Assembly (NCBI GenBank): GCA_012960135.1 | Contig: DUBW01000046.1 | Coordinates: 40,197-96,857 of the forward strand | DNA length: 56,661 bases | Origin: Methyloprofundus sp. | GTDB taxonomy: Bacteria; Pseudomonadota; Gammaproteobacteria; Methylococcales; Methylomonadaceae | Direction: 5' to 3' | Shown here: in pieces, positions 48,530 through 56,347 of the stretch | Numbering within the stretch: position 1 is the stretch's first letter | Layout: every line of letters starts with the position of its first letter | Position numbers and translations under genes: made by a program | Notes under the pieces: model-generated | Told to the model about the DNA's origin: nothing | The model's database searches: none | Seen by the model: only the letters and a program-made list of their open reading frames with translations

Positions 48530-48690
48530 TATTTTTTCCTTCTACCAGTGCTTGCCATGTGCGAATATAGGGGGCCAGTTTAACACGACTGAATTCACCG
48601 TTTTCTTTGATCAGCAGCCGTCTAAAAACAAGCCGCCCCTTATTATCAACAAAGTTGACTCCTTAGGATTTGCCATCACGACAAGCCAGG
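48522..48690 (-). pseudogene. C-terminal remnant of an unidentified gene upstream of the ferredoxin
   Basis: The minus strand reads KPDTYLACRDGKS, then an in-frame TAA, then GVNFVDNKGRLVFRRLLIKE and SRVKLAPYIRTWQALVEG up to a TGA that overlaps the ferredoxin start. The composition is clearly protein-like, but I do not recognise the family. It is cut at its 5' side by the transposase relic. Confidence 0.5.
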
Positions 48691-48703
48691 TAGGTGTCAG
48701 GTT

Positions 48704-49005
48704 TCACAATGTTATACCATCATTCCTTAAAAGGTCAGCCTGCAACATATCAGGTGATTTTTTAAATATTTCAGGGTTTATTCTAAATCAACATTGAACC
48801 GCTTCAAAAGGCCCTCTAACCTTTAATTCTCATTGTCAGCTACCGTAGGCTTCAGTTAAGGCTGTAAAGGATCACAAAACCGTCTAAATCAGCCTTTAAT
48901 TCAATGCTATGACTATACCTTGTAACTTTAATAGTCTTATCTTTAATCGTTCCATCCACTCGCCCTACCAGTCTTGTAATGGTTGAATAATGTGTGGTCG
49001 CGAAC
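48704..49005 (-). pseudogene. Relic of an IS481-like (DDE) transposase, C-terminal end
   Basis: Translated pieces in order are TRLVGRVDGTIKDKTIKVTR, SIELKADLDGFVILYSLN, and in another frame ELKVRGPFEAVQC-stop-FRINPEIFKKSPDMLQ to GITL and a stop at 48704. The layout (GTIK..., F...YSLN..., ELK.RGPFEAV..., PE.F) matches the C-terminus of integrase-type transposases. There is at least one frameshift and two in-frame stops. Family assignment is by pattern only. Confidence 0.55.
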
Positions 49006-49014
49006 TTTTATCTA

Positions 49015-49161
49015 TCACTTCCGTTCTGTATTTTCATTTGGATACAGTCTTTTCAGTAATTTCAAAGCGCTTTGATCATTCAATATTAGTGAGACTTGAT
49101 TATTGTATAATCTGCCCCTAATATGAATTCGTTTTGTATTCGTATGATAGCTCTGGCTCAT
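49015..49161 (-). CDS. Small ORF with a strong ribosome-binding site (48 aa)
   Basis: The frame starts MSQSYHTNTKRIHIRGRLYN and ends YPNENTERK. It is preceded by AAAGGGG at a six-base spacing, a near-ideal site. The protein is basic and would form beta strands then a helix. It may be a genuine small protein or the N-terminal piece of the adjacent decayed region. No family recognised. Confidence 0.45.
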   Translation of the reverse strand: MSQSYHTNTKRIHIRGRLYNNQVSLILNDQSALKLLKRLYPNENTERK

Positions 49162-49300
49162 ATCAACCCCTTTGTGGTAAAAGTTTTAATAAGTGATCCG
49201 GGCTGTCCTTTTAATTCCGAAATTCCAGTAAAACTGTAGGAAAAGAACCGGACTGATCATTATTTATTATCACGGCTCTTGAATCAAACTCTATAATGGC

Positions 49301-49337
49301 AAAAGGCTACCCGTCCTTTGAGGACGGGTAGCCTTTT
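49301..49337. terminator. Strong bidirectional terminator hairpin
   Basis: A perfect 16-bp stem (49301-49316 with 49322-49337) around a five-base loop, with A-runs on one side and T-runs on the other. It lies just past the stop of the 49371-49748 gene on the minus strand. Confidence 0.85.
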
Positions 49338-49370
49338 GAATGGTACCTTTAAGTTCTTAAGCGGAGATTA

Positions 49371-49748
49371 TTAGCGTTTTACTTCTTTTTCAATCTTTGT
49401 TTCGCCATCGATGACTAGCTTGGAAATTCCACCAACGGTTTCGTGTACAGTACACTCGGCTAACTTGAAGCTATATTCCTCATCTGTTTTAGAAGCATCC
49501 CAAACCATAGACACATAAGTTTGATGGTCGCTGGGGGTCGATGTAGGGAAATAAGTTTGATCGCCGGTGAATTTTTTGATCGCTTTCGGGCATTTTAGAT
49601 TTGCCATGCGCTGCATTTGAGCAACGGCTCTAACCATTGCTGCATCTTCTTGTTGTTGAGGTGATTGTTGCTTATTTGATCCAACCATTAAAAAACCTAA
49701 GGCAAACACAGCAACCACTGCAGCCATTAATTTTTGAGTGCCATTCAT
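49371..49748 (-). CDS. Hypothetical secreted or membrane-anchored protein
   Basis: A 125-residue protein with a signal-anchor near residues 5-23 and a Gln-rich stretch after it. The soluble part has two cysteines (NLKCPKAIKKF and LAECTVHE) and the segment YFPTSTP that recurs in the 30467-30901 protein. An AGAGGAAA site precedes the ATG at 49748. It stands between decayed genes but looks intact. No family recognised. Confidence 0.62.
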   Translation of the reverse strand: MNGTQKLMAAVVAVFALGFLMVGSNKQQSPQQQEDAAMVRAVAQMQRMANLKCPKAIKKFTGDQTYFPTSTPSDHQTYVSMVWDASKTDEEYSFKLAECTVHETVGGISKLVIDGETKIEKEVKR

Positions 49749-49854
49749 ATTATTTCCTCTTTGTTTTCATATTGTAGGAGTTTACTTTTTCCGATAACCG
49801 CGGATAAGCTCCTCCTTATTCTATGGGAATTATGTACCATTAGCAACGAGAGAT

Positions 49855-50329
49855 AATTGACTTTTTGTCCTTTTAAACTTAATACATCGAGAGCACTACC
49901 TAGGTCACAAACCGCTACCCAGCGCTCGGCTTTGATACCGCAGCCTGGCAAACAACACCACGTGATCAATTTATTGACTAGAGCGACGAACAACCGCAAA
50001 CAAACTTTCTGTTAGTCGTGAACAATACCCGTTTTCTGATGATGCCCTGGGTGAAGTCTAAAAATCTCGCTTCTACTATTTTATCCATGATAGCTCACCG
50101 CCTTGCTGTACAATAGCAAGAACGTTATGGCATACGTCCGGCGATACTGGGCACTTTTGTTGATACCGAGTGATTTGCAGCGACCTATTACAAAACCCCT
50201 AACGGGTTCTACGTAGGTAAAACCAGAGGCCGCGGAAAGCTGGAGTTTTCTGGCAAACAAAGCAGACCCATCAAGGACTTATCGCTTTATCCGCTGAGCT
50301 GTCACTTTAGGCACCCCTTAACTCGCTGA
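49855..50329 (+). pseudogene. Decayed DUF4338 (DruA-family) gene
   Basis: Successive fragments are HREHYLGHKPLPSARL, then in another frame LGFDTAAWQTTPRDQFID, VVNNTRFLMMPWVKSKNLAS with TILSMIAHRLAV, then QERYGIRPAILGTFVDTE, ATYYKTPNGFYVGKTRGRGK and KDLSLYPLS. This is the DUF4338 order, known from transposon-linked proteins and from DruA of the Druantia defence system. There is at least one frameshift and several in-frame stops. No other Druantia gene is nearby, so it is most likely a transposon-type relic. Confidence 0.75.
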
Positions 50330-50331
50330 TT

Positions 50332-50364
50332 TTATCTAGCGTAGCGCAGATAACGTAACCCAGC
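50332..50364. repeat. REP-like element, copy of the 33-bp direct repeat
   Basis: These 33 bases are identical to 53351-53383, 3,019 bases away. Its complement continues as GGTAGGCTGGGTTACG, with the GTAG foot typical of REP sequences served by RAYT transposases. Confidence 0.85.
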
Positions 50365-50495
50365 CTACCGATAATACATTGGTTTTCAACCGTGGAGTAC
50401 GATATGCTTAAGCTACTGGGTGTTTCAAAAAGAGCGAATGCTCTTTTACTCCTATACTGATTAACTGCTAATCAACTCAAACTAAGAGCAACACA

Positions 50496-51686
50496 TTGAC
50501 CCAAAGCCTATCTATTAGAATCATACGCCCTTCTTTCTGCTGGTTTATGTTTGTTATCTTAGCTGGCACACTACTACGCCTAGCCATAGCTCAAAGAGGC
50601 TATAACTTCGATATTGCTTCCTATAGAATTGTGGCTGATATTATGGCTAACGATGGCAATGTCTATCAGGAAACCCAGCGCTATAACTATGGACCGATAT
50701 GGTTCTATATCCTGTCATTTATTGACACCCTGCCATTCCCCATTAGTGACCCTCTACTCAGTTTGCGCTGGAAAGTCACTGGTTTTTTGAGCATAATCGA
50801 TATAGCTATCGCGACCTGCCTTTATCGCTGGTACGGACTTAAAATCGCCACTCTTTTTTTCCTCAATCCGATTTCCATCATCATTACCGGCTATCATTGC
50901 CAGTTCGATAATCTGGCGATTTTATGCGCCTTAATTAGCATAAAAATACTGGATCAAAATGCCAGTATCATTTCATATAAAACCTTGCTCGGACTGATTC
51001 TTCTTGGCCTGTGTTTGACCATCAAACATCTATTGTTTCTGTTTCCTTTCTGGCTGGCATTTAAAAATACCCGATGGCGCGATAAGTTATTAACCATAAG
51101 TATTCCCTACACCCTCTTTTTAGCTAGCTTTTTGCCTTTCCTGGCTAAAGGAGGCAATGGCATCATAAACCATGTTTTTCTCTATCGCGGTTTTGCCAAT
51201 GCGCCCTTTTGGCATGGCGTCGCCCCAGAAGTTATTATCAATAAAATTCCTATCTTTCTATTATTTGTAGGAACTTTATTAGTTCTAGGCTTGTTTTTTC
51301 GCACTAAAAAACCCCTAGAAAGTTTATATTTATATACTATAGTATTGGTCATCTTCTCATCCGCAGTTGCTAACCAATATCTGGCAATCTGTATCGTTGC
51401 GATATCCGTATATAGCAATTTTATCTATGCCTTGTATAGTATTGCTGGAATGCTCTATCTTTTAGCCTCTGGAGATGGACTGCATTTCAGCTTATTTCAA
51501 CACTACTTAGGTAGTAATGGCAATTCAGGTGTCATTGGCTATCAGGAACTGGTTTTTCTACTATTCCTGGGACTGGTACTGCAATTAACGCCTAAAGAGG
51601 CCAGAACAAAAATATTACATTTATTTAAAAAATATAGCTTGTGTCTCAAACAGGAAATCACAGCACAAATAAAATCGCCATGGTAA
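50496..51686 (+). CDS. Multi-pass membrane glycosyltransferase (GT-C type)
   Basis: A 396-residue protein with about ten hydrophobic helices. The early loop after the first helix reads RGYNFDIASYRIVADI, with the acidic residue expected for the GT-C fold that uses polyprenyl-phosphate sugars, and NYGPIWFYIL follows. The gene has no ATG at its 5' end; a TTG at 50496 gives the full N-terminus, and the next in-frame ATG is at 50547. It precedes the RAYT and acyltransferase genes and may act with the latter on surface polysaccharide. The sugar is unknown. Confidence 0.7.
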   Translation: MTQSLSIRIIRPSFCWFMFVILAGTLLRLAIAQRGYNFDIASYRIVADIMANDGNVYQETQRYNYGPIWFYILSFIDTLPFPISDPLLSLRWKVTGFLSIIDIAIATCLYRWYGLKIATLFFLNPISIIITGYHCQFDNLAILCALISIKILDQNASIISYKTLLGLILLGLCLTIKHLLFLFPFWLAFKNTRWRDKLLTISIPYTLFLASFLPFLAKGGNGIINHVFLYRGFANAPFWHGVAPEVIINKIPIFLLFVGTLLVLGLFFRTKKPLESLYLYTIVLVIFSSAVANQYLAICIVAISVYSNFIYALYSIAGMLYLLASGDGLHFSLFQHYLGSNGNSGVIGYQELVFLLFLGLVLQLTPKEARTKILHLFKKYSLCLKQEITAQIKSPW

Positions 51687-51705
51687 AACCTTGCGTCTAA
51701 TCTAC

Positions 51706-51737
51706 GTAGACTGTGGGGTTGAGCTACGAAATCCTGC
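51706..51737. repeat. REP-like element just upstream of the RAYT gene
   Basis: The sequence starts with GTAG and forms an imperfect stem-loop GGGTT ... AATCC around GAGCTACGA. It ends 17 bases before the RAYT start codon. It resembles the other REP-like sites in pattern but is degenerate. Confidence 0.5.
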
Positions 51738-51754
51738 AAAGGGATTAAGATCAC

Positions 51755-52285
51755 ATGAGAACGTACAATCGCATCAGGGTTGAAGGTGGCTATTATTTCT
51801 TTACCGTCGTCTTAGCACAACGCCATGACAACCCCTTATTAATCAAACATATCGATGATATGCGTAAATCATTTAAGCAGGTACAACAAAATCACCCGTC
51901 TACCCTGGGTCCAATAGTCATTATGCCCGATCACCTGCATTGTATCTCTCAATTGCCAAAAGATGAGGCTAGTTTTTCTACGCGTTGGCGCTTAATTAAA
52001 GCCCACTGTTCTCGGTCAATTAACCAAGGCGAAATAGTTAATAAAAGCCGACAGAAAAAGGGAGCGCGGGGAATCTGGCAACGGCGCTTGGGGGAGCGCT
52101 TGATTCGTGATGATAAAGACGATGCAAACCATGTTAAATATAGTCATTACCATCCAGTACAACATGGACATGTTGATCATGTTGTCGCCGGCAAAGACTC
52201 CTCTTTTCATCAATGCGTAGGCCAAGGAATTTATCCGTCTCATTGGACCGCGGCTGATGCTCTTATTAATTTAGGTCTTCAATGA
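51755..52285 (+). CDS. REP-associated tyrosine transposase (RAYT)
   Basis: A 176-residue Y1 HUH-type protein related to IS200/IS605 transposases. The metal-binding HUH motif is MPDHLHCI (His60, His62), the IWQRRLGERLIRD segment is near residue 107, and the catalytic tyrosine is probably Tyr129 in HVKYSHYHPVQHG. RAYTs are single-copy, domesticated-like transposases that move REP palindromes. It overlaps the acyltransferase by four bases (ATGA). The family motif RRFWEH is changed to RRLGER here, so activity is uncertain. Confidence 0.88.
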   Translation: MRTYNRIRVEGGYYFFTVVLAQRHDNPLLIKHIDDMRKSFKQVQQNHPSTLGPIVIMPDHLHCISQLPKDEASFSTRWRLIKAHCSRSINQGEIVNKSRQKKGARGIWQRRLGERLIRDDKDDANHVKYSHYHPVQHGHVDHVVAGKDSSFHQCVGQGIYPSHWTAADALINLGLQ

Positions 52286-53349
52286 AAGTGCTAGGGTTAG
52301 ATTTAATTCAGCCAACTTACTCTGATAAAGTCAATCATCTTCGGGCTGCTGCAGCCTTGTGGATTTTTGTATTTCATTACTATCACTTTATTGCTCATTC
52401 ATTTTTTGAGCCGCTTCAAAGCCAAAATCCGTTTCTTTTACTGGTCTATCATGGATATTTCTTTGTCTATTTATTTTTTATACTCAGTGGATATTTACTG
52501 GCCAAGGCTTATCCTCATAAACTGGATTTAAAATCCTTCTTCGCTAAACGGATAGGGAGTATTTTTCCTGCCTACTATCTTTGTATTTTTGTTTATAGCT
52601 TGTTGTTTGCCACAGGCATACTTGAGCTTAAATTATTTCTTATTATCTTTAGTTTTGATCTTGGCGCTTACCCCCGCTTACTAGGATACCTGTGGTTTAT
52701 TAATCGCTTACTGGAATGTTATTTAAGTTTCCCACTGCTATGGTGGATAGCTCAAAAAACCGGACAAACCGGCCTGGCAACGAGTTACTTACTTTGCTTG
52801 CTCGCAGGAGCAGTTTGGGTAATTTATTTTCAGGTGACTTTACCAGACTATTACTTTTCACTCGTGCTTTGTCTTAGCCACTTTATATTAGGTATGTTAG
52901 CTGCGAAATTTACAGCAACCTCTAAACACGCCCTATCTCTAGTTATCTCTATTGTTATTTTTATGAGTCTATTGGAATGCTTGCATCAGAGTATCTGGCA
53001 GACTCCTTTAGCCTATACCTGGATTAGTCTACTGTGGCTTAATTTTATTGCAGTGCTCTTTGTGGTCATACTCAGAGCTTATTTGTTGACGGTGATTTAT
53101 TTACCCCAACTCATTTCTGTCTTGATGCAGAAAATGGGTAATATCAGTTATTCCTTTTATTTGTACCACTTTTTAGTGTTACATTTTTTTATTATCCATC
53201 GAGAATATTTGAGCACAGATAATAGTTTGAATTTTATGGGCTTGTTTATGATCTCTACTATCTCAGCCGTATTTTTTCAGTGGCTGTTAAGCATGATGAC
53301 CCATGCCGTTTTAGTTATCAGACAGGGCATTAGAGCTACGCTGGGGTAG
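52282..53349 (+). CDS. Acyltransferase family 3 membrane protein
   Basis: A 355-residue protein with about ten membrane helices. The N-terminal HLRAAAALWIFVFHYYHF segment near residue 19 holds the conserved Arg and His of acyltransferase-3 (OafA-type) enzymes that O-acylate surface glycans or lipids. The LFFILSGYLLAKAY and FFAKRIGSIFPAYYLCIF segments are also typical. Translation is coupled to the RAYT gene by a four-base overlap. Its last codons lie inside a REP-like palindrome. Confidence 0.87.
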   Translation: MKVLGLDLIQPTYSDKVNHLRAAAALWIFVFHYYHFIAHSFFEPLQSQNPFLLLVYHGYFFVYLFFILSGYLLAKAYPHKLDLKSFFAKRIGSIFPAYYLCIFVYSLLFATGILELKLFLIIFSFDLGAYPRLLGYLWFINRLLECYLSFPLLWWIAQKTGQTGLATSYLLCLLAGAVWVIYFQVTLPDYYFSLVLCLSHFILGMLAAKFTATSKHALSLVISIVIFMSLLECLHQSIWQTPLAYTWISLLWLNFIAVLFVVILRAYLLTVIYLPQLISVLMQKMGNISYSFYLYHFLVLHFFIIHREYLSTDNSLNFMGLFMISTISAVFFQWLLSMMTHAVLVIRQGIRATLG

Positions 53350-53383
53350 ATTATCTAGCGTAGCGCAGATAACGTAACCCAGC
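53340..53383. repeat. REP-like palindrome overlapping the acyltransferase stop
   Basis: A 44-base imperfect palindrome with 17-base arms (53340-53356 with 53367-53383, three mismatches) around a ten-base loop. Its last 33 bases (53351-53383) are identical to 50332-50364. Confidence 0.85.
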
Positions 53384-53456
53384 ACTTTATAATCACCACA
53401 TTCTTTGCTTCATGTCTTGCATGGCGAAAATAAATGGTATACACCCAGGCTAAAGC

Positions 53457-54008
53457 CTAACCCCCTGATACACAGCGGACAAAATGCTTACTATTTACTG
53501 ACGCATCCAATATTGATGCCTGCGAAAAATCTATAAACCAGGCCCGGTTTCCTTGCGTTTTATAGGTCAACGATTTAACGCCTGTCCAGTATGCCGATTT
53601 TTGAGTATCAGGAAAGAAATCAGTATCAATTTTTACCTCCTGATGCTCCAATTCTATTAAGGAATTCAGCTCAACAACTGTCGCCAGGCGCCACTGTAAC
53701 TGGAGCAACCCATTAGCCGAACAAGCTTGCTCAGCCGCCTCCCATGTCAATGCCGCCGGATTATTACAATCGTGCAGATTAGCACCCAATGTGCATTGCA
53801 TCCACCGTAGACCCGTTCTCTTATCTAATATTATACCCGGCTGAGTAAGACTAAAACTTGCTGCCTTATTTTTCACCGCATAATCACCTTCTTGTCGTGG
53901 AAACTGCTTGCTTCCACACGGAATTTCTTTGACCGTGTCATAGCAGTGTGTTTGTTCAGCCATAAGCTGATAAGACATAAAAAATAAGAATATCAAGATG
54001 ATACGCAT
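53457..54008 (-). CDS. Secreted DUF1566-domain protein, copy 3 of a tandem
   Basis: About 183 residues from the ATG at 54008, with a signal peptide MRIILIFLFFMSYQLMAEQ. The body has the Lcl C-terminal/DUF1566 pattern: DKRTGLRWMQCTLG, a cysteine-bearing LTWEAAEQACSANG, QWRLATVVELNSLIE, SAYWTGVKS and a final RCVSGG. DUF1566 domains are C-type-lectin-like and occur in envelope or surface proteins. The start overlaps the previous gene by 16 bases. The role is unknown. Confidence 0.75.
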   Translation of the reverse strand: MRIILIFLFFMSYQLMAEQTHCYDTVKEIPCGSKQFPRQEGDYAVKNKAASFSLTQPGIILDKRTGLRWMQCTLGANLHDCNNPAALTWEAAEQACSANGLLQLQWRLATVVELNSLIELEHQEVKIDTDFFPDTQKSAYWTGVKSLTYKTQGNRAWFIDFSQASILDASVNSKHFVRCVSGG

Positions 54009-54418
54009 AATATCAGACCATCCAACTCTTTTAAATTGGTAGAAGTTGAGTTTAACTTTGGAACCAGGAACCATGCTAAGTCAGGTCGATTAGCGGGGCT
54101 ACTGCTAGACCAGTATAGATTGACTATATCCATTTTAAGCACACCAAAATGCAAATAATAATTCTGTAACTCATCACGACTGGCAAGTCGCCACTGACCC
54201 TTCGCACTATCTAAACCAGCGCAATAGCGTAAGCCCTCATCCCAGTGCATTGTAACTGCATTACCCTGGCATAACATACCGGTATACTCTTGTCCTGCAG
54301 GACAATGCATCCAGTAGAGCCTGGTTTGTTGATCATAATAATATTGTGGCTCGCGACTGCAGCCTATCAGGAGACTATAAATGCCTATCAACAATACAAT
54401 CTTTTTACAAAAGTCCAT
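53993..54418 (-). CDS. DUF1566-domain lipoprotein, copy 2 of a tandem
   Basis: A 141-residue lipoprotein with a signal and lipobox LLIGCS. The DUF1566 pattern is reduced but recognisable: YYDQQTRLYWMHCPAGQ, MHWDEGLRYCAGLD, GQWRLASRDELQNY, LYWSSSSP and a final ILCVSS. It is clearly related in layout to both flanking genes, so the three arose by tandem duplication and then diverged strongly. Confidence 0.75.
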   Translation of the reverse strand: MDFCKKIVLLIGIYSLLIGCSREPQYYYDQQTRLYWMHCPAGQEYTGMLCQGNAVTMHWDEGLRYCAGLDSAKGQWRLASRDELQNYYLHFGVLKMDIVNLYWSSSSPANRPDLAWFLVPKLNSTSTNLKELDGLILCVSS

Positions 54419-54482
54419 AGCAGCTGTTTTCTGGCCCTGTTATCTCTTATTGACACTGAATGCTGATCTGCCCAGAAAATAA

Positions 54483-54959
54483 TCACCCTTTCCTGACACA
54501 ACGCGCGTAAGCTTGTATTTGCTTGCTATTCGCATAGCTATTACCGCTGAAAAAGGAAATATAATAGGCTAGTTCAGGATGCTGAAAATCGGTGTTGGAC
54601 GTCCAATACACAGTGTCTTTAGTATCATGAGCTAAGTGCTCGTTAATGGCAGGGGTGCGCTTTTGTCGATTGACCAGGCTTAATAACTCAGTTCGGCTCG
54701 GAAGTCGCCAGTCGGAATAAGTTTTCCACTCTAGCTGGGCACAATAGCGTAAAGCCTGCCCCCAGTTTAGTAATAATGGTTCTGGACAGGACTGAATACT
54801 TGTGGGACGGCAATATTGCCATGCCAGTGCAGCCCCTATTTTGCGCTGATGGATCAAGGTGTTTTTATATTGCTGTTGAATGCTCTGCGTATTGTTGAAC
54901 AGACTGATGCTGAGCACCCATAACAGAGTCACTAGCAGAGCTGATTTCAAAAAGACCAT
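54483..54959 (-). CDS. DUF1566-domain protein, copy 1 of a tandem
   Basis: A 158-residue protein with an N-terminal hydrophobic anchor near residues 4-21. The DUF1566 pattern appears as LAWQYCRPTSIQSC, LNWGQALRYCAQLEWKTYSD, WRLPSRTELLSLVN, TVYWTSNTD and a final YARCVRKG. It is the first gene of a three-gene set on the minus strand; the acyltransferase on the other strand converges with the set. Confidence 0.75.
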   Translation of the reverse strand: MVFLKSALLVTLLWVLSISLFNNTQSIQQQYKNTLIHQRKIGAALAWQYCRPTSIQSCPEPLLLNWGQALRYCAQLEWKTYSDWRLPSRTELLSLVNRQKRTPAINEHLAHDTKDTVYWTSNTDFQHPELAYYISFFSGNSYANSKQIQAYARCVRKG

Positions 54960-55263
54960 CGTTTACCCTATGACTTTTTATTTATCATAAAAACATCAAG
55001 CGATGAAGATAAGACAACCACCGCTTTAGCCTTTCCAAAGGTTTCCATGCTGAAACCTAGAAACTACAAGTATAGTATGTGCATATAGGTGTTATTGGTA
55101 GGCTGAATTGAGTTTGTGAAATCCAGCATCAACACTGTACCGTGTATTAGTTGCCGGGTTAGCCTCTGAATCTTATCAGCCTACCTTCTAAAACTCAAGA
55201 CCTCACCATTAAAGTTTACCAAGAAAAAAGTTTTATCCTTCATTTTCTTTATGCTAAAACAGC
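54960..55263. other. Intergenic region with a REP-like palindrome
   Basis: No gene is visible. A REP-like stem-loop lies at 55097-55127 (GCTGAATT pairing with AAATCCAGC), with the GTAG foot just before it. Its GGTAGGCTGA also pairs with TCAGCCTACC at 55176-55185, forming a larger inverted repeat. Confidence 0.5.
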
Positions 55264-56157
55264 TTATTGACTTTTTTGCTCGCTATTTAACTCCTTCATT
55301 TTCTTGATGACAAACTCATCAACAGCAAGCTCGTCTATCTTCATTTCATTTTCTTTTATCAATTTTTCATAATAAGCCGTTCTTGCTGTTTCCCAGTCCT
55401 TTGCCTTAAACCCACTTATTATTTCCGCTTTTACTTCATCAAACGGCTGGAAACCTGCAGGAAATTTTTTATTCAGCTTGATGATATGATAGCCATATTG
55501 TGTCTTCACTGGCTCTGATATTTCTCCCACCTGCATTGCGAATACTGCATCTGAAAAAGGCTTTACCATTTGTCCTCTGGTAAACACGCCCATTTCACCT
55601 TTATTGGTTTTTACCGTTTTATCATCAGACTCTTTTAGTGCCAGTTCGGTAAAATTCGCACCTAACATTAATTGTTGCCTAATTTCCTGTGCTTTTGCTA
55701 ATGCTTCAGCATCGGGTAATGTTTTTGTCGAAATTAATATATGCGCGGCATCCACTCGGGCGACAACAGGGTAATCTGACTGATTCACCAGATAAATCTG
55801 TTTTGCATACTTAGAATAGTCCTTTGTATTTGATCTTCTTAATGCATCTAACTTTAATAAAAATAATGCCTTCTCCTTAATTGCCTGCAGACGTTCAGCA
55901 TTAATACCTTGTTTATCAAGGCCCTCTATCACAGCCATTTTTGCTAATACTTTTCTTAAATATAGCTGATTGAGCTGTACCTCCAGGTCGTGCTTGTTTT
56001 TGAGTAATTTTTTTTGCGCTGCGACAGGCGCGGTATCTAATAATATGTCCAAGTTGACACTATCCACCTGTATATTATTTTTATCTTGAAGCAATTGTGC
56101 TTGAGAAATCGTTGAGAAGCCGCAACAAACGGCAGCCATAATTAATATTTTTTTCAC
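55264..56157 (-). CDS. Periplasmic parvulin-type peptidyl-prolyl isomerase
   Basis: A 297-residue SurA/PrsA-like folding factor. The start is GTG at 56157, supported by GGAG eight bases upstream and a signal peptide ending in SQAQ. An N-terminal helical chaperone-like part precedes the PpiC rotamase domain near residues 135-235 (ARVDAAHILISTKTL, GANFTELALKESDD, GEMGVFTRGQMVKPFSDAVF, YGYHIIKL). It probably aids folding of exported or outer-membrane proteins. Its 5' end has been partly duplicated upstream. Confidence 0.88.
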   Translation of the reverse strand: MKKILIMAAVCCGFSTISQAQLLQDKNNIQVDSVNLDILLDTAPVAAQKKLLKNKHDLEVQLNQLYLRKVLAKMAVIEGLDKQGINAERLQAIKEKALFLLKLDALRRSNTKDYSKYAKQIYLVNQSDYPVVARVDAAHILISTKTLPDAEALAKAQEIRQQLMLGANFTELALKESDDKTVKTNKGEMGVFTRGQMVKPFSDAVFAMQVGEISEPVKTQYGYHIIKLNKKFPAGFQPFDEVKAEIISGFKAKDWETARTAYYEKLIKENEMKIDELAVDEFVIKKMKELNSEQKSQ

Positions 56158-56303
56158 TTATAAAACTCCAAAAAAAAAGGGTGAGGTACCAACCCCACCC
56201 TGTCCTAATTAATTAAGTAGCCACAAAAAACTGCAGCCATAATTATTATTTCACTTATAAAGCTCAAAAAAAAGGGCGAGGTATTAAAACCCCACCCTTT
56301 TTT
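56128..56303 (-). repeat. Imperfect tandem duplication of the ppiC-like start and a terminator
   Basis: The unit at about 56128-56201 (start of the isomerase gene, its ribosome-binding site and a hairpin GGGTGAGGT/ACCCCACCCT) recurs at about 56230-56300. In the second copy the GTG is followed by AAA TAA, so it cannot be translated. The second hairpin has a longer T-run on the minus strand (56266-56303) and would terminate the gene ending at 56348. Confidence 0.8.
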
Positions 56304-56347
56304 ACTTAGTTAGTTTAGTTAAATAAACTGTGACTAACTATTTACTG

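Noticed and set aside
49745-49999. 84-codon minus-strand frame upstream of the 49371 gene
   Set aside because: It is antisense to the decayed DUF4338 gene, whose plus-strand fragments match a known family.
49855-50329. Functional Druantia defence system
   Set aside because: The DUF4338 gene is broken and no DruB-DruE-type genes or large helicase lie nearby.
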